Below are positions 36,275-46,200 of a DNA stretch of 64,000 bases, one piece after another. Location: contig CAYJOL010000003.1 of the NCBI GenBank assembly GCA_964371785.1, positions 1 to 64,000 on the forward strand. Reading direction: 5' to 3'. The notes under the pieces were generated by a model. That model saw only the letters and a program-made list of their open reading frames with translations, was not told where the DNA came from and did no database searches. This DNA is from CAVQCT01 sp964371785. GTDB taxonomy: Bacteria; Zixibacteria; MSB-5A5; GN15; FEB-12. A program made the translations under genes and the position numbers. Numbering within the stretch: the stretch's first letter is position 1; the number at the start of each line of letters is the position of its first letter.

Positions 36275-39200
36275 TTAGGTAGTGTAATTCTCTTTGCGGT
36301 TCAACGGCCTCAGATACGCACCGGATTCACCCAGCAGTTCTTTCAGGTTATTCAATAGGGTAAAATCCAGGTTGACCGTGTATTTGTTCGATTTGATATA
36401 TACTTCGGAGCCGTTTTCCCGGGCTGCGAGCAGGACCGGCGTGCTTCCCTTATATTCGTCCAACGACGCTAAAGCCCTGTCAATCAGGGTATCGGAGTAA
36501 TCCAATTCAATCTTTATAACCAGTTGGCAGTTGAATCGTTCCGTCAGTTTCTCCAGCGGCATGACCTCGGAGGCTATGATTTTAGCCGCCTCACCTTCCC
36601 GTGTCGACACTTTGCCGGTCACCAGAACCATCCGGTCGGCGGCAATATACTCCTTGCTCTTGTCAAAACAATCGGAAAAGAGGATGAGCTCCGCGGAACC
36701 GGAGTAATCTTCCATGGTCACGAAGGCCATCATGTTGCCTTTCTTATCCACCATCTTTTTGACCACGGTTACAATTCCGCCGATCGTCACTTCGCGGCCG
36801 TCAGAGGCTTGACTCAGGTTCAGTATCTTATACGTCGTAAAGTACTTCAACTCATCACGGTATTTGTCCAGCGGATGGCCGGAAATATAGTAGCCGAGCA
36901 TCGCCTTTTCCTGGGCCAGTTTCTCTGAATTGGACCACTCCGGGATAGCCGGGAGTTCCGGGGCTACCCTTTGAATGGAACCCGCGGAATCGGCGAACAA
37001 ATCATGGGTATTTGTCTTGACGGCCACCTTATGGGCGAATTCAAGCATAGCTTCCACTGAGGCATGTTTCTGGGCGCGATTTCCCTCAAGCAGATCACAG
37101 GCGCCGGCCGCAATCAGCGATTCGAGTGTCCGGCGGTTGAGCGACTTCGAAGCCACCCGGCCGACCAGGTCCGGCATGGAACTGAAAGGACCGCCGGTAA
37201 CGCGCTCTTCGACAATCGCCGATGACGGCCCCTCGCCGACATTCTTCACCGCCATCAGGCCGAACCGGATCTTGCCGGCGACCACCGAAAAATCAACCTT
37301 CGATTCGTTTACATCGGGCGGTTCCACGCTGATACCGGTTCGTCGGCATTCTTCCAACAGCTGGTAAATGCGGTCGGTGTCGTTTATTTCCGATGACATC
37401 AACGCCGCCATGTACTCCTGCGGGTAGTACTTCTTCAACCACGCCGTCTGATACGCGATAAAAGCATAGCAGGTCGAGTGCGCTTTGTTAAAGCCGTACC
37501 GGGCGAATGTCTCAATCTGGTTGAAGACTTCCTCGGCAATCTTGATATCGATCTTGTTCTTTTCGGCGCCCTCGAGAAATTCCTTCTTCTGTGCCGCCAT
37601 CAACTGGGCGTCTTTTTTGCCCATCGCCTTGCGAAGCAGATCCGCTTTGCCCATCGTGTACCCCGCCAGCGAGTTGGCCAGATGGAGGACCTGCTCTTGA
37701 AAGACGATGACGCCATAGGTGTCACCCAGAATCTCCTGCATTCTCGGATGCAGATACTGGGTCTTCTTGATACCCTTCTTGCACGCGATGTACGTATCAA
37801 TCATCCCGGAGTCGAGCGGTCCCGGGCGGTACAGCGCGTTCATGGCCGTGATATCAGTAAATGTCTCCGGCCCCAGCTTGCGCAGGTAATCGCGCATACC
37901 GGGCGATTCAAACTGGAAGATGCCTATTGTCTCGCCTCGGGCGAACAGCCGATACACTTCGGGATCATCCAGCGCGATATTGTCCAGATCGACATTGAAA
38001 TCGGGGTGATTTTCGCGGATCATGCGCAAAGCGTCATCGATCACCGTCAACGTTTTCAACCCGAGGAAGTCCATCTTTAGCAGGCCGATCTCTTCGACCA
38101 TTTTCATATCGTACTGGGTGGTTATTTCATCCTTGGTCCCTTTGAACAACGGGACGTAGTTGGTCAGAGCCGATGGCGCGATCACAACTCCGGCGGCGTG
38201 CGTGGAGCAGTGCCGCGCGAGACCCTCAAGCGTCTGCGAGAAATTAAGCAACCGCTCGACGCGCTTGTCGCTTTCGACCAGCTTTTTCAGTTCCGGAACC
38301 TTTTGTAAGGCTGCTTCCAATGTCACCCCCGGACCCTCCGGCACCATCTTGGCAATCTTATCGACATCGCCGTACGGCATTCCCAGTACCCGGCCGACGT
38401 CGCGAATCACTCCCCGTGCCGCCATCGTGCCGAACGTGATAATCTGGCAGACGTTGTCAGCGCCGTATTTCTCGATAACGTACTGGATGATTTTGTCGCG
38501 GCCCCGGTCGGCGAAATCGATATCGATATCAGGCATGGAGACGCGTTCGGGATTCAAAAACCGCTCGAACAACAGCTCGAATTTTATCGGGTCAATATTT
38601 GTGATATTGAGCGCGTAGGAAACCAGCGACCCGGCGGCGGAGCCACGGCCCGGACCGACCGGAATTTTCTGCGAACGGGCATAGTCGCAGAAGTCCTTGA
38701 CGATGAGAAAATACCCCGCATAACCCATCCGCTTGATGACTTCGAGTTCGTACTCCAGGCGTTCGGAAATAGCGGCATTTTTCTCGCCGTACCGTTTCTG
38801 GATTCCTTCATCGCACAAATGACGAAGATAATTGTCGGGATCGACAAACGGAGTCGGCAGCGGAAAGCGCGGGAGCTTCAGTTTCCCCAGCTCAAGCTCC
38901 ACATGACAGCTCTCGGCAATCTGCATAGTGTTGTCCAGCGCCTGTTTGTAATCGCCGAACACCTGCTCCATTTCATCGGCCGACTTGAAATAAATCTGCG
39001 TTGAATTGTAGCGCATCCGGTCGGTGTCGGCGACCATCTTGCCGGTCTGGATACACAAGAGGGCGTCGTGCGCTTCGGCATCCTGCTGGCGAAGATAGTG
39101 GCAGTCGTTGGTCACCACCAGCGGTATGCCCGTTTCCCGGGAAATGGCGGCCACCTTGGGGATCAGCAGTTCTTCTTTGTCCAGGCCGTGATTCTGTATC

Positions 39201-39733
39201 TCGAGAAAGAAATTGCCTTTGCCGAAAATCTCTTCGAGTTCGCGCGCTGTAGCCACCGCATCTTCGGTGCGTCCGGCCAGGAGGTTCCAATTGACTTCGC
39301 CCTTGAGACAGGCCGAAGTAGCAATCAGGCCCTCGGAATGTGCCCGGAGCAGTTCTTTGTCTATTCTGGGACGATGATAGAAGCCTTCGAGAAACCCGGC
39401 GCTGGTAAGTTTCATCAGATTCTGGTAACCGGTGGCGTTCTTGGCCAGCAGGACCATGTGGAAACCGCCGTCGGGGAACTTATTGGACGGCTTCTTGTCC
39501 AGCCGGCTGCCACCTGCCACGTAGGCCTCGCAGCCGATAATCGGCTTGATTCCCGCCTTGGTCGCTTTCTTGTAGAACTCGATTGCACCGAACATATTGC
39601 CATGGTCGGTGATAGCCAGCGCCGGCATTTTGTACTCGCGGGCCAGCTCGATTACGTTGTCAAGCCGACAGGCGCCATCGAGCAGGGAGTACTGGCTATG
39701 GGTATGCAGGTGGACAAAATTCGCGTATTTCAT
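36275..39733 (-). CDS. dnaE: DNA polymerase III alpha subunit
   Basis: The replicative polymerase, 1152 aa. An N-terminal PHP domain starts FVHLHTHSQYS (His8, His10, His12) and continues to ITDHGNM. The catalytic acids match E. coli: Asp402 and Asp404 in PDIDIDF and Asp555 in MDFLGL. The finger and beta-binding parts follow, with an OB-fold near ITIGGIVTVVKKM-like sequence (about 980-1060) and a C-terminal domain. The reading frame is unbroken. It is followed by a secreted thioredoxin gene in the same direction. Confidence 0.97.
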   Translation of the reverse strand: MKYANFVHLHTHSQYSLLDGACRLDNVIELAREYKMPALAITDHGNMFGAIEFYKKATKAGIKPIIGCEAYVAGGSRLDKKPSNKFPDGGFHMVLLAKNATGYQNLMKLTSAGFLEGFYHRPRIDKELLRAHSEGLIATSACLKGEVNWNLLAGRTEDAVATARELEEIFGKGNFFLEIQNHGLDKEELLIPKVAAISRETGIPLVVTNDCHYLRQQDAEAHDALLCIQTGKMVADTDRMRYNSTQIYFKSADEMEQVFGDYKQALDNTMQIAESCHVELELGKLKLPRFPLPTPFVDPDNYLRHLCDEGIQKRYGEKNAAISERLEYELEVIKRMGYAGYFLIVKDFCDYARSQKIPVGPGRGSAAGSLVSYALNITNIDPIKFELLFERFLNPERVSMPDIDIDFADRGRDKIIQYVIEKYGADNVCQIITFGTMAARGVIRDVGRVLGMPYGDVDKIAKMVPEGPGVTLEAALQKVPELKKLVESDKRVERLLNFSQTLEGLARHCSTHAAGVVIAPSALTNYVPLFKGTKDEITTQYDMKMVEEIGLLKMDFLGLKTLTVIDDALRMIRENHPDFNVDLDNIALDDPEVYRLFARGETIGIFQFESPGMRDYLRKLGPETFTDITAMNALYRPGPLDSGMIDTYIACKKGIKKTQYLHPRMQEILGDTYGVIVFQEQVLHLANSLAGYTMGKADLLRKAMGKKDAQLMAAQKKEFLEGAEKNKIDIKIAEEVFNQIETFARYGFNKAHSTCYAFIAYQTAWLKKYYPQEYMAALMSSEINDTDRIYQLLEECRRTGISVEPPDVNESKVDFSVVAGKIRFGLMAVKNVGEGPSSAIVEERVTGGPFSSMPDLVGRVASKSLNRRTLESLIAAGACDLLEGNRAQKHASVEAMLEFAHKVAVKTNTHDLFADSAGSIQRVAPELPAIPEWSNSEKLAQEKAMLGYYISGHPLDKYRDELKYFTTYKILNLSQASDGREVTIGGIVTVVKKMVDKKGNMMAFVTMEDYSGSAELILFSDCFDKSKEYIAADRMVLVTGKVSTREGEAAKIIASEVMPLEKLTERFNCQLVIKIELDYSDTLIDRALASLDEYKGSTPVLLAARENGSEVYIKSNKYTVNLDFTLLNNLKELLGESGAYLRPLNRKENYTT

Positions 39734-40104
39734 GGGTCGTATTTCAGTTTCCTAATTCTCTATTTATACATCCGACTGGGTGTGGGGAGGCGATATGTCA
39801 AGATCTGATCAGTATTCATATCGGGTCGGCTTTGCTCTCTCTGTAAATAAGACCAATTTTGCCCGAGCGTCAATGACTTTTTGGGAATCGACCTTTTGTC
39901 ACCCCCCGTGTTTGCGGGTCAGGCAGAACAGCCTCGTAGGTCAGGAGCCCCTGCGCTCCTGACATAGTATCAACTTGTAGGGTGGACCCGCTTCGGGACC
40001 GCCGTTAACCGACATGCGTGGGGCATGCCCGCCGATTTCCCCCGGCTTTTTCTTGCCAAAAGGCGAACTACACCGCATATTGTGGACATAAGGAGGGTTT
40101 TTCA
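39734..40104. other. Divergent intergenic region with a small palindromic repeat
   Basis: This spacer separates dnaE from the next plus-strand gene. It contains the GGTCAGGAG palindrome at 39935-39963, described separately, and AGGAGGG (40091-40097), the ribosome site of the next gene. No gene is seen. Confidence 0.5.
39935..39963. repeat. REP-like palindrome, CGTAGGTCAGGAG family
   Basis: CGTAGGTCAGGAG is followed by a short loop and CTCCTGAC. The same core occurs at both ends of the 42.7-kb element, so it is one member of a dispersed family. Confidence 0.6.
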
Positions 40105-41598
40105 GTGAGAAAAGCTATCATGTCGCTTCTTCTGCTTCTCGTAATCGTAACCGTACCGGTTTACGCCGAAATTATTCATCAGGTCACTATCCCCGGTCTT
40201 CACTCGTATCCGTACACGAGTCCAATTGTTGCGGTGGACGGCCAATACCACGGGATTGTGGCAACCGATGCTGCCAACGACAATGTCGACGTATTCGACG
40301 CCGAAGGTCAACGCATCCATAGCATTCACCTGACGGAAGATATCGCAAACGCCATAGGCCGTCTGAGTGACAATCTGGACACCCTCGTGCTTTACGCAGC
40401 CGCTGACTCCGGAGCTGAGATGTATGGCTTCGAGCTCGATGTCTACCGGATAGAAATGATTACGATGGTCAATAACCAGATGACCATAAAGAGATTGAGG
40501 CCATCGTTTAACATTGACACATATCTTCAGACACCGATGTTTTTTGGCAGCACAAGCGGGATGCAGTTTGACTTCGACCGCAACTACCACTTGTGCGGTG
40601 TGTTTGCCCGGATGAGCTTGACGACGGATGTTATGGAATTTACCATGGGCCAAACTTATGAAGACCATTTCCTAATGCTTGAATACGATCTTGACCTGGC
40701 AGACACAATCCTCAATGTGCCGGTGCAGGGGTGTACCAAAGGGCACTTTCTGGGAGATGACACCTGCGGACTGGCTTTATATACCCGGTATTACTGGGAG
40801 GTAGTCGATGATCCATGGAACTCCTATTCATATTATGGAACCCATGCATATATTAGCAACTGCGATTCCGCTGTCGGGGGAATGGGTGCTTCACACGCTA
40901 CAACCCAGTTCATGGTAGCCGGTGATTTTCTCCCGTCGATTCCCACAGATGAATTGATATATGCAGGGAGTGGCTACGAATTTGTCGGCCCTCAAGACTC
41001 AGCCGTCTACCACTGGAGTTGTTACAGTTTTGCGAATGATACACTGACCCGCGAGTGGAGAATAACCCCGCCCAGTTTTGAGTATTCGTACTACAATACC
41101 AATCGGAATGCTCTGGTCGGCTTTGCGGGCGGATTGACCGTCAGATTCTTCAATTGCGAAGCTGCCACGATCACGGATTCCTGCATCCTTGATCGCGCGA
41201 TGGGTGATAAGAGATTCCTGCTGGCACCAGGGATAGATCTTCCGGACCTCTTTGGTCGGGTGTATGACACGGTATATGTCTATCGGCTTGACGCCGTGAC
41301 GGATATCGATGCGCCGGATGAATACAATCTTCCGACCGATTACGCTCTTGCCCAGAACTATCCGAACCCGTTCAATCCGACCACCCGAATCAGGTTTTCC
41401 ATTCCGAGGGCAGGCGATGTCCAACTGGATGTGTTCAACATTGCGGGGCAGCGAGTGGCTACTCTCATCGATGCTCGCCTCAACGCGGGTGATCACGATA
41501 TATCATTCGACGCCCACAATCTGGCGAGTGGGATCTACCTGTATCGGCTTACAGTAGGGGAATACACGGCTTCAAGAAAGATGATAGTGTTGAAGTAG
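40105..41598 (+). CDS. Secreted protein of unknown function with C-terminal sorting (NYPNPFNP) domain
   Basis: I chose GTG at 40105 (AGGAGGG 7 bases upstream), which gives the signal peptide MRKAIMSLLLLLVIVTVPVYA; an ATG at 40018 would add 29 odd residues. The central 400 residues contain repeating strands with Asp/Tyr-rich turns, possibly a beta-propeller, but no family I can name. The C-terminal domain begins LAQNYPNPFNPTTRI and ends SRKMIVLK. It is predicted to leave the cell by a type IX-like route and stay at the surface. Confidence 0.83.
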   Translation: MRKAIMSLLLLLVIVTVPVYAEIIHQVTIPGLHSYPYTSPIVAVDGQYHGIVATDAANDNVDVFDAEGQRIHSIHLTEDIANAIGRLSDNLDTLVLYAAADSGAEMYGFELDVYRIEMITMVNNQMTIKRLRPSFNIDTYLQTPMFFGSTSGMQFDFDRNYHLCGVFARMSLTTDVMEFTMGQTYEDHFLMLEYDLDLADTILNVPVQGCTKGHFLGDDTCGLALYTRYYWEVVDDPWNSYSYYGTHAYISNCDSAVGGMGASHATTQFMVAGDFLPSIPTDELIYAGSGYEFVGPQDSAVYHWSCYSFANDTLTREWRITPPSFEYSYYNTNRNALVGFAGGLTVRFFNCEAATITDSCILDRAMGDKRFLLAPGIDLPDLFGRVYDTVYVYRLDAVTDIDAPDEYNLPTDYALAQNYPNPFNPTTRIRFSIPRAGDVQLDVFNIAGQRVATLIDARLNAGDHDISFDAHNLASGIYLYRLTVGEYTASRKMIVLK

Positions 41599-41707
41599 CC
41601 TCGTAGGACCGGAGAGCAGCGCTGGGTGTCACGCGGCCCTGCTGTGGCTACCTTACGGAGTGAGTGCATTGACACGAATTGCGAATAGCTGGATGGAGAT
41701 GAGTTAG

Positions 41708-42484
41708 ATGAAGGAATACGAAGTGAAAGAAGAATCGCACGCCAAGGGGTGGGTTGCACGGTGGCTTCCGGTGCTCGTATGTATCAGTCTGTTGTCGGCG
41801 GGACATACTGCTGAACAACAAGTCGGGTCGTCCCCTCGTCCTGCACCAGTCCCGGATCAGATCAGGGCACTTTCGCCAGCGGATTTTGCCATACCACCGC
41901 AGACAGTCATTCGACTTGATAAGAAGCAATCGGATCAGAGAAGCTGGCCGATCGCCTCTGAGACTTGGTTCAAATTTCACATTAGTGAAACACAGGTCAG
42001 AGACGTGTCGCTTGTCTATTGCTCTGTTCCGGATGCTTCCATTGAATCTCTTGCTCGAGACAGCCTGATGACCAGAGTGCTGATAGAACCGAAACTGCCA
42101 GCGACAGAATCCTGGTATTATCATAGAGTCGTTATTCTGGGTTACACTGACTCCACCGAGATCGACACCGCAAACGCTCCCCTGCCCGATGATTTTGGGG
42201 CAGTTACCTGTGCCTCTGTCACCCGAATGGCCGACATTACGAAGATCTCGGCGCCGAAGTACCCGAAACACACTCTAGCGCAGGGCAACGTCATGGTTGA
42301 GGTTCATCTGGATGAGCAAGGAGAAGTGATTGAGGCAAGAGTTTTCAGATCTTCGATGGACGCCGACCTTGACAGTGCTGCAGTGAAGAGCGCTTTCAAG
42401 TGCAAATATACACCGTTTGTAGTGTGCGGCAAACCCCGCTCATGCTGGGTGGCCTTCCCAGTGGTTTTCGAACTTGAGCCTTAG
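41708..42484 (+). CDS. TonB-family protein (energy transducer C-terminal domain)
   Basis: One N-terminal membrane segment (about residues 16-38), a linker and a middle region of unknown fold precede a TonB C-terminal domain (about 175-258). That domain has PKYPKHTLAQGNVMVEVHLDEQG and ends with FPVVFELEP. TonB domains reach through the periplasm to outer-membrane receptors. The Pro-rich spacer normal in TonB is short or absent, so the protein may be a TonB-domain enzyme-like variant. No exbBD genes are nearby. A GGAG lies about 9 bases before ATG. Confidence 0.8.
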   Translation: MKEYEVKEESHAKGWVARWLPVLVCISLLSAGHTAEQQVGSSPRPAPVPDQIRALSPADFAIPPQTVIRLDKKQSDQRSWPIASETWFKFHISETQVRDVSLVYCSVPDASIESLARDSLMTRVLIEPKLPATESWYYHRVVILGYTDSTEIDTANAPLPDDFGAVTCASVTRMADITKISAPKYPKHTLAQGNVMVEVHLDEQGEVIEARVFRSSMDADLDSAAVKSAFKCKYTPFVVCGKPRSCWVAFPVVFELEP

Positions 42485-42583
42485 CAATAGTAGGTTAGCC
42501 GCCAGCTAATGTTTCTGCTGCGTGCACGCTTCGGAGCAAATTGGCTGACACGGAATGCAGATGACAGGAGGGAGAGGAAATAG

Positions 42584-42736
42584 ATGAACAAGCGAGAGGG
42601 GAAAGATGGCACGTGCGGCAAGGGTATGGCCACCCGGTCACAGACGCGGTGTTTAGTATTTGGTCTAGCACTGGTTATTGGATTATGCCTGTCGTGCACG
42701 AGGTACTATAAGAAGGATCCATACCCAGCTTCGTAG
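42584..42736 (+). CDS. Small lipoprotein-like ORF, possibly a truncated relic
   Basis: A 50-residue product starts MNKREGKDG, has a hydrophobic stretch (CLVFGLALVIGLCLSC) that ends in a lipobox-like LSC, and then a short charged tail. A very strong Shine-Dalgarno (AGGAGGG-GAGAGGA) precedes it. Its stop codon TAG lies inside the left inverted repeat of the small element at 42729-42848, so the original gene may have been longer and cut by insertion. The upstream stretch resembles that of the TonB gene. I cannot tell whether it is still expressed. Confidence 0.45.
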   Translation: MNKREGKDGTCGKGMATRSQTRCLVFGLALVIGLCLSCTRYYKKDPYPAS

Positions 42737-42848
42737 GTCAGGAGCCCTGGGCTCCTGACCCAGCAGATGCCGACCGCGCCGCACAGCGGATAAGTTCAGG
42801 ACCCAGTCGAACGCTGCCGCGTTCTCGTTCGGATCCTGACCTACGAAG
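42729..42848. mobile_element. MITE-like element with 15-bp terminal inverted repeats
   Basis: The ends are CTTCGTAGGTCAGGA (42729-42743) and TCCTGACCTACGAAG (42834-42848), perfectly inverted, and the repeat continues outward with one indel (CCAG / ACTGG). The first end is also palindromic on its own (GGTCAGGAGCCC / GGGCTCCTGACC). There is no transposase inside the 120 bases. A related core sits at 39935-39963. Confidence 0.65.
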
Positions 42849-43269
42849 ACTGGACTGCAGACATGGGCGGGTTCGAAGACGATACTGCCCTGCTCAGCCC
42901 CCGGGGCAGCCGGTAGCGGAGGCACGACAAGCCGGCTTTGGGACGCCGCAACGTGGACACGTCAGTAGCCGAAAGCGCTTGACAGTCGAAATCCCAGGTG
43001 GTATACTTTAGTACACGCGCCGCAGGGCAAGTCAGACAAGGATGCTGTTGCATCTTGACCTTGCTCCCGTCTAACTTGAGAGCGTGGTAAGGAAACCACC
43101 AATCTCTATCTAATATTGCCCAGCATAGTCCTTGTGCGCTTATCAACAGTGGAAATCTGTGCTAATCGAGCCCGGAGCGCGTTTCGTCCGGAGCCCGTTA
43201 ATTCACTGATGGTGCCTAGGCATCACCTGCAACCTATACTATCCTTTTGGGCGCAAATGGAGGCGCCCA
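42849..43269. other. Intergenic spacer, no gene seen
   Basis: About 420 bases between the small element and the ribosome site of the next gene. Short frames exist on both strands, but none has a start site, motif or composition that persuades me. Confidence 0.45.
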
Positions 43270-43281
43270 GGGAGGGAGACT

Positions 43282-46200
43282 ATGAAAGAGATGCAGAAGT
43301 TAGCCATCCTGACTGTCTTCGCGTGGACAGCCATGACACTGCTGGGGGCCTTTGCGGTGGCTGCCCAGGAGACGCAGTGGCTGGAGCCGTGGGCGGCCCG
43401 GCACGAAGTAACAGTACCCAATCCGTGCGGAGAGGAGCTTTACGACTATCAAGTCCAGATCGCGCTTGATGCGTCGTTTGATTTTGCCGGGGCATTGCCC
43501 GACGCCAGCGATCTGATCGTTACCGATGCCGGGGGACTGGACTGTATTCCATTCTGGGTCGAGACCTGGGATCCGGGTGCCAATTACGCCAGCATCTGGG
43601 TCAAGGTCCCAACAATACCTCTGACCGGAGCCACAATCTATCTGTACTACGGTAATCCGGGTCCGCCCGGGCCGCCGCCCGGTGAGATTGTGGAAGTCGG
43701 TCCGATAGGCCCCTGGGACAAGCAAACCACAAACATCATTCCCGCTGGCGGTCCTATCACGGGCTCCAGTCTATTGGCCGAGAACATGGTCTATGACGAT
43801 GTTACCGACCACTACTGGCTGGTGTTCGCGAACTACAACGATGGATCGGTTGGTCTGGCCTATACCGATACGCCGGACGACCCCGCTTCATGGATCTGGC
43901 ACGGGGCGGTAGTCAACAGCGCCAATGCGCCGCATATCCTTTATTACAATGGTCTCTGGTATATCGTTTATGCCGACCAGACATATGGTATGCCGGGGCG
44001 CCCGATCTCGGTGAGCACTTCCGCTGATATCGGTGGACCGTATAACAAAGTCACACCCCCGATACTTGCTCCCAGCGAAGTCTGGGAAGCGGGCCGTGTG
44101 GACGAGCCGTATCTTTTCCAGAGAAACGACGGCAAATGGATTCTTGTGTATATGGGGGACGCCGGAGGTACGACCGAGCAGGTTGGATATGCGGAGGCGG
44201 ACGATATCCTCGGGCCGTACACGAAATTCGCGGGCAATCCGTGCATTCCGTTTGGTCCTCCCGGCTCCTATGACGCCGGCACGGTTGCGGATGCCTGGGT
44301 GGTGGAGCTCGATGATGTGTACTATATCGGTTACACCGTCAGCTCGACCAAAAGTTCGCCCTGGAGGACGGCACTGGTAACAACCGAAGACTGGATGACC
44401 TTCACCAAGCACGGGGTCATTCTTGACCTTGGTGGTGCAGGAGACTGGGACCAGTACGATGCGTTCCGTGGAGCGGTGACCCGCATCGGCGACACCTACT
44501 ATTTCCCATACACGGGGCATCGGGCCACCGGTGGCTATCTGATGGGTATGGCTACTATGTCGGCGTTTCAGATGGTGTATCCTCCGGTGTGCAATGACCG
44601 AGAAGCGGTCTTCGAATTCATTGACATATTCGACGGAGATGCGCTGAATCTCGGCAAGTGGGCTCCTGCCGCAGGTGGTGCCTACAGTGTGGGCGGCGGC
44701 GTCTGCACTCTGACATCCACCCCTGCCTCCTATATTCAGATGCGGGCAACCACTGCTGTCGGCACGGGCACGGTCATGGAAGTGTATGCCAGCCATCTCG
44801 ACGCCGGCTTGAATCCGGGCGCTACTCAGGGTAACGCAGCTGCCGAACTTGGCTACAAGCGGGCCGACATGAGCTTTGGGACCGAAGTCATCCGCATCAT
44901 GGACTGGCCGGACCTCACCTATTACTGCGTACAACTTGCCGGCGGGGGCATGGCATCTGTCGATGGCCAGTTGATCACTTCGGTGCCGTTTAACACAGAT
45001 TGGCACACTTACCGGGTCAACCGTACGACCGGCGGTACCGTGGAATTTCAGATTGATGACAATCCTTATGAATCTTTCGGTCCCACCTATGTCCCGACGT
45101 CCAACCTGTACCCCTGGCTCATGTCATATGCGCGCAATACCGCGACACAGAGCCGGTTCCTGGTCGACTGGATCCGGGTCCGCAAGTTCTGTGGTACCGA
45201 AGTATCGGCTTCAATCGGCGCCGTCCAGTATCCGATGTCGACGATCTTCGGTCATGTCTACTACGCCGGAACCGGCGTGATTGGCGTCGCTGTCACACTG
45301 TTGGACAGCAACGACGATCCATACGCCAGTGGCGTAACGGATAACGCAGGGTACTATGAATTCCCCGATATTCCGTGGGGTGACTATTCGGTAAACATAA
45401 GCACTCCCCTTGGTTTCCGACCAGATGCGGAGACCAAAGAAGTCGCCCTCAGGGGTCTTCCGGTTGAAGTCGACTTTACGCTTGAACCTGTCGTTCTTGG
45501 CGCACTTCACGATGTCTGGTGGTGGAAGGTCTATCTGGATGACCTCCGAAATAACGGCACGAGACCGGATCAGTTTACCGTCGCCGATGTCAACAATTGG
45601 GGCCAGATGATCTTTGACCACTTCTACAGCCGTCCCGATCAGTATGCAACGGCAATCGAGGGTGTCACGTTCGCCGGTGACCCGGCTCACGCGCTCACAT
45701 TCGGTGATGTTTGTTTCACCATAATTGATGATGATCACTCAACCTACGAGGCAATGGTGAGGTACAACCTCCTTGCCAACCTGTTGAATCTGGCCTCCAG
45801 CAGACTACTGCAGTCATCCGTAGCGACTCAGGATGGCGCGACCGTAAGTCAGGCAATTACGCACTTTGCCCAGGTTTATGAAGAGAACGCCGGCTGGGTC
45901 TTTCCGGAATTTGTTAAACGCAACAAACTGATTCAGGCGTATCAGTGTCTGCGCGATATGACGATGGGCAGGATTCTCCCGGCCGGAATAGTGCCTCTCA
46001 CCATACCGAATATCATGTACAAATCCGGTGAGGATCAACCGGCAGACTTGTTGCCGACAGGGTTCGCGCTTATTCAGAACTACCCGAACCCGTTCAATCC
46101 GTCGACGACATTTGAATACGCGCTGCCGTCGCCAACGCAGGTGAGAATTGACATCTACAACGTGGCTGGTCAGCATGTCACCACGCTGGTCGACAAATTC

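Noticed and set aside
37478..38080. Plus-strand frames inside dnaE
   Set aside because: dnaE is intact with its catalytic Asp residues; these are shadows in another frame.
42841..43146. Minus-strand frame of about 100 codons beside the MITE-like element, at first taken for a transposase scrap
   Set aside because: No transposase motif, no ribosome site and an unlikely composition.
43888..45006. Minus-strand frame of about 370 codons opposite the glycosidase-like gene
   Set aside because: No start site or motif; the plus-strand frame has signal peptide, domains and sorting signal.
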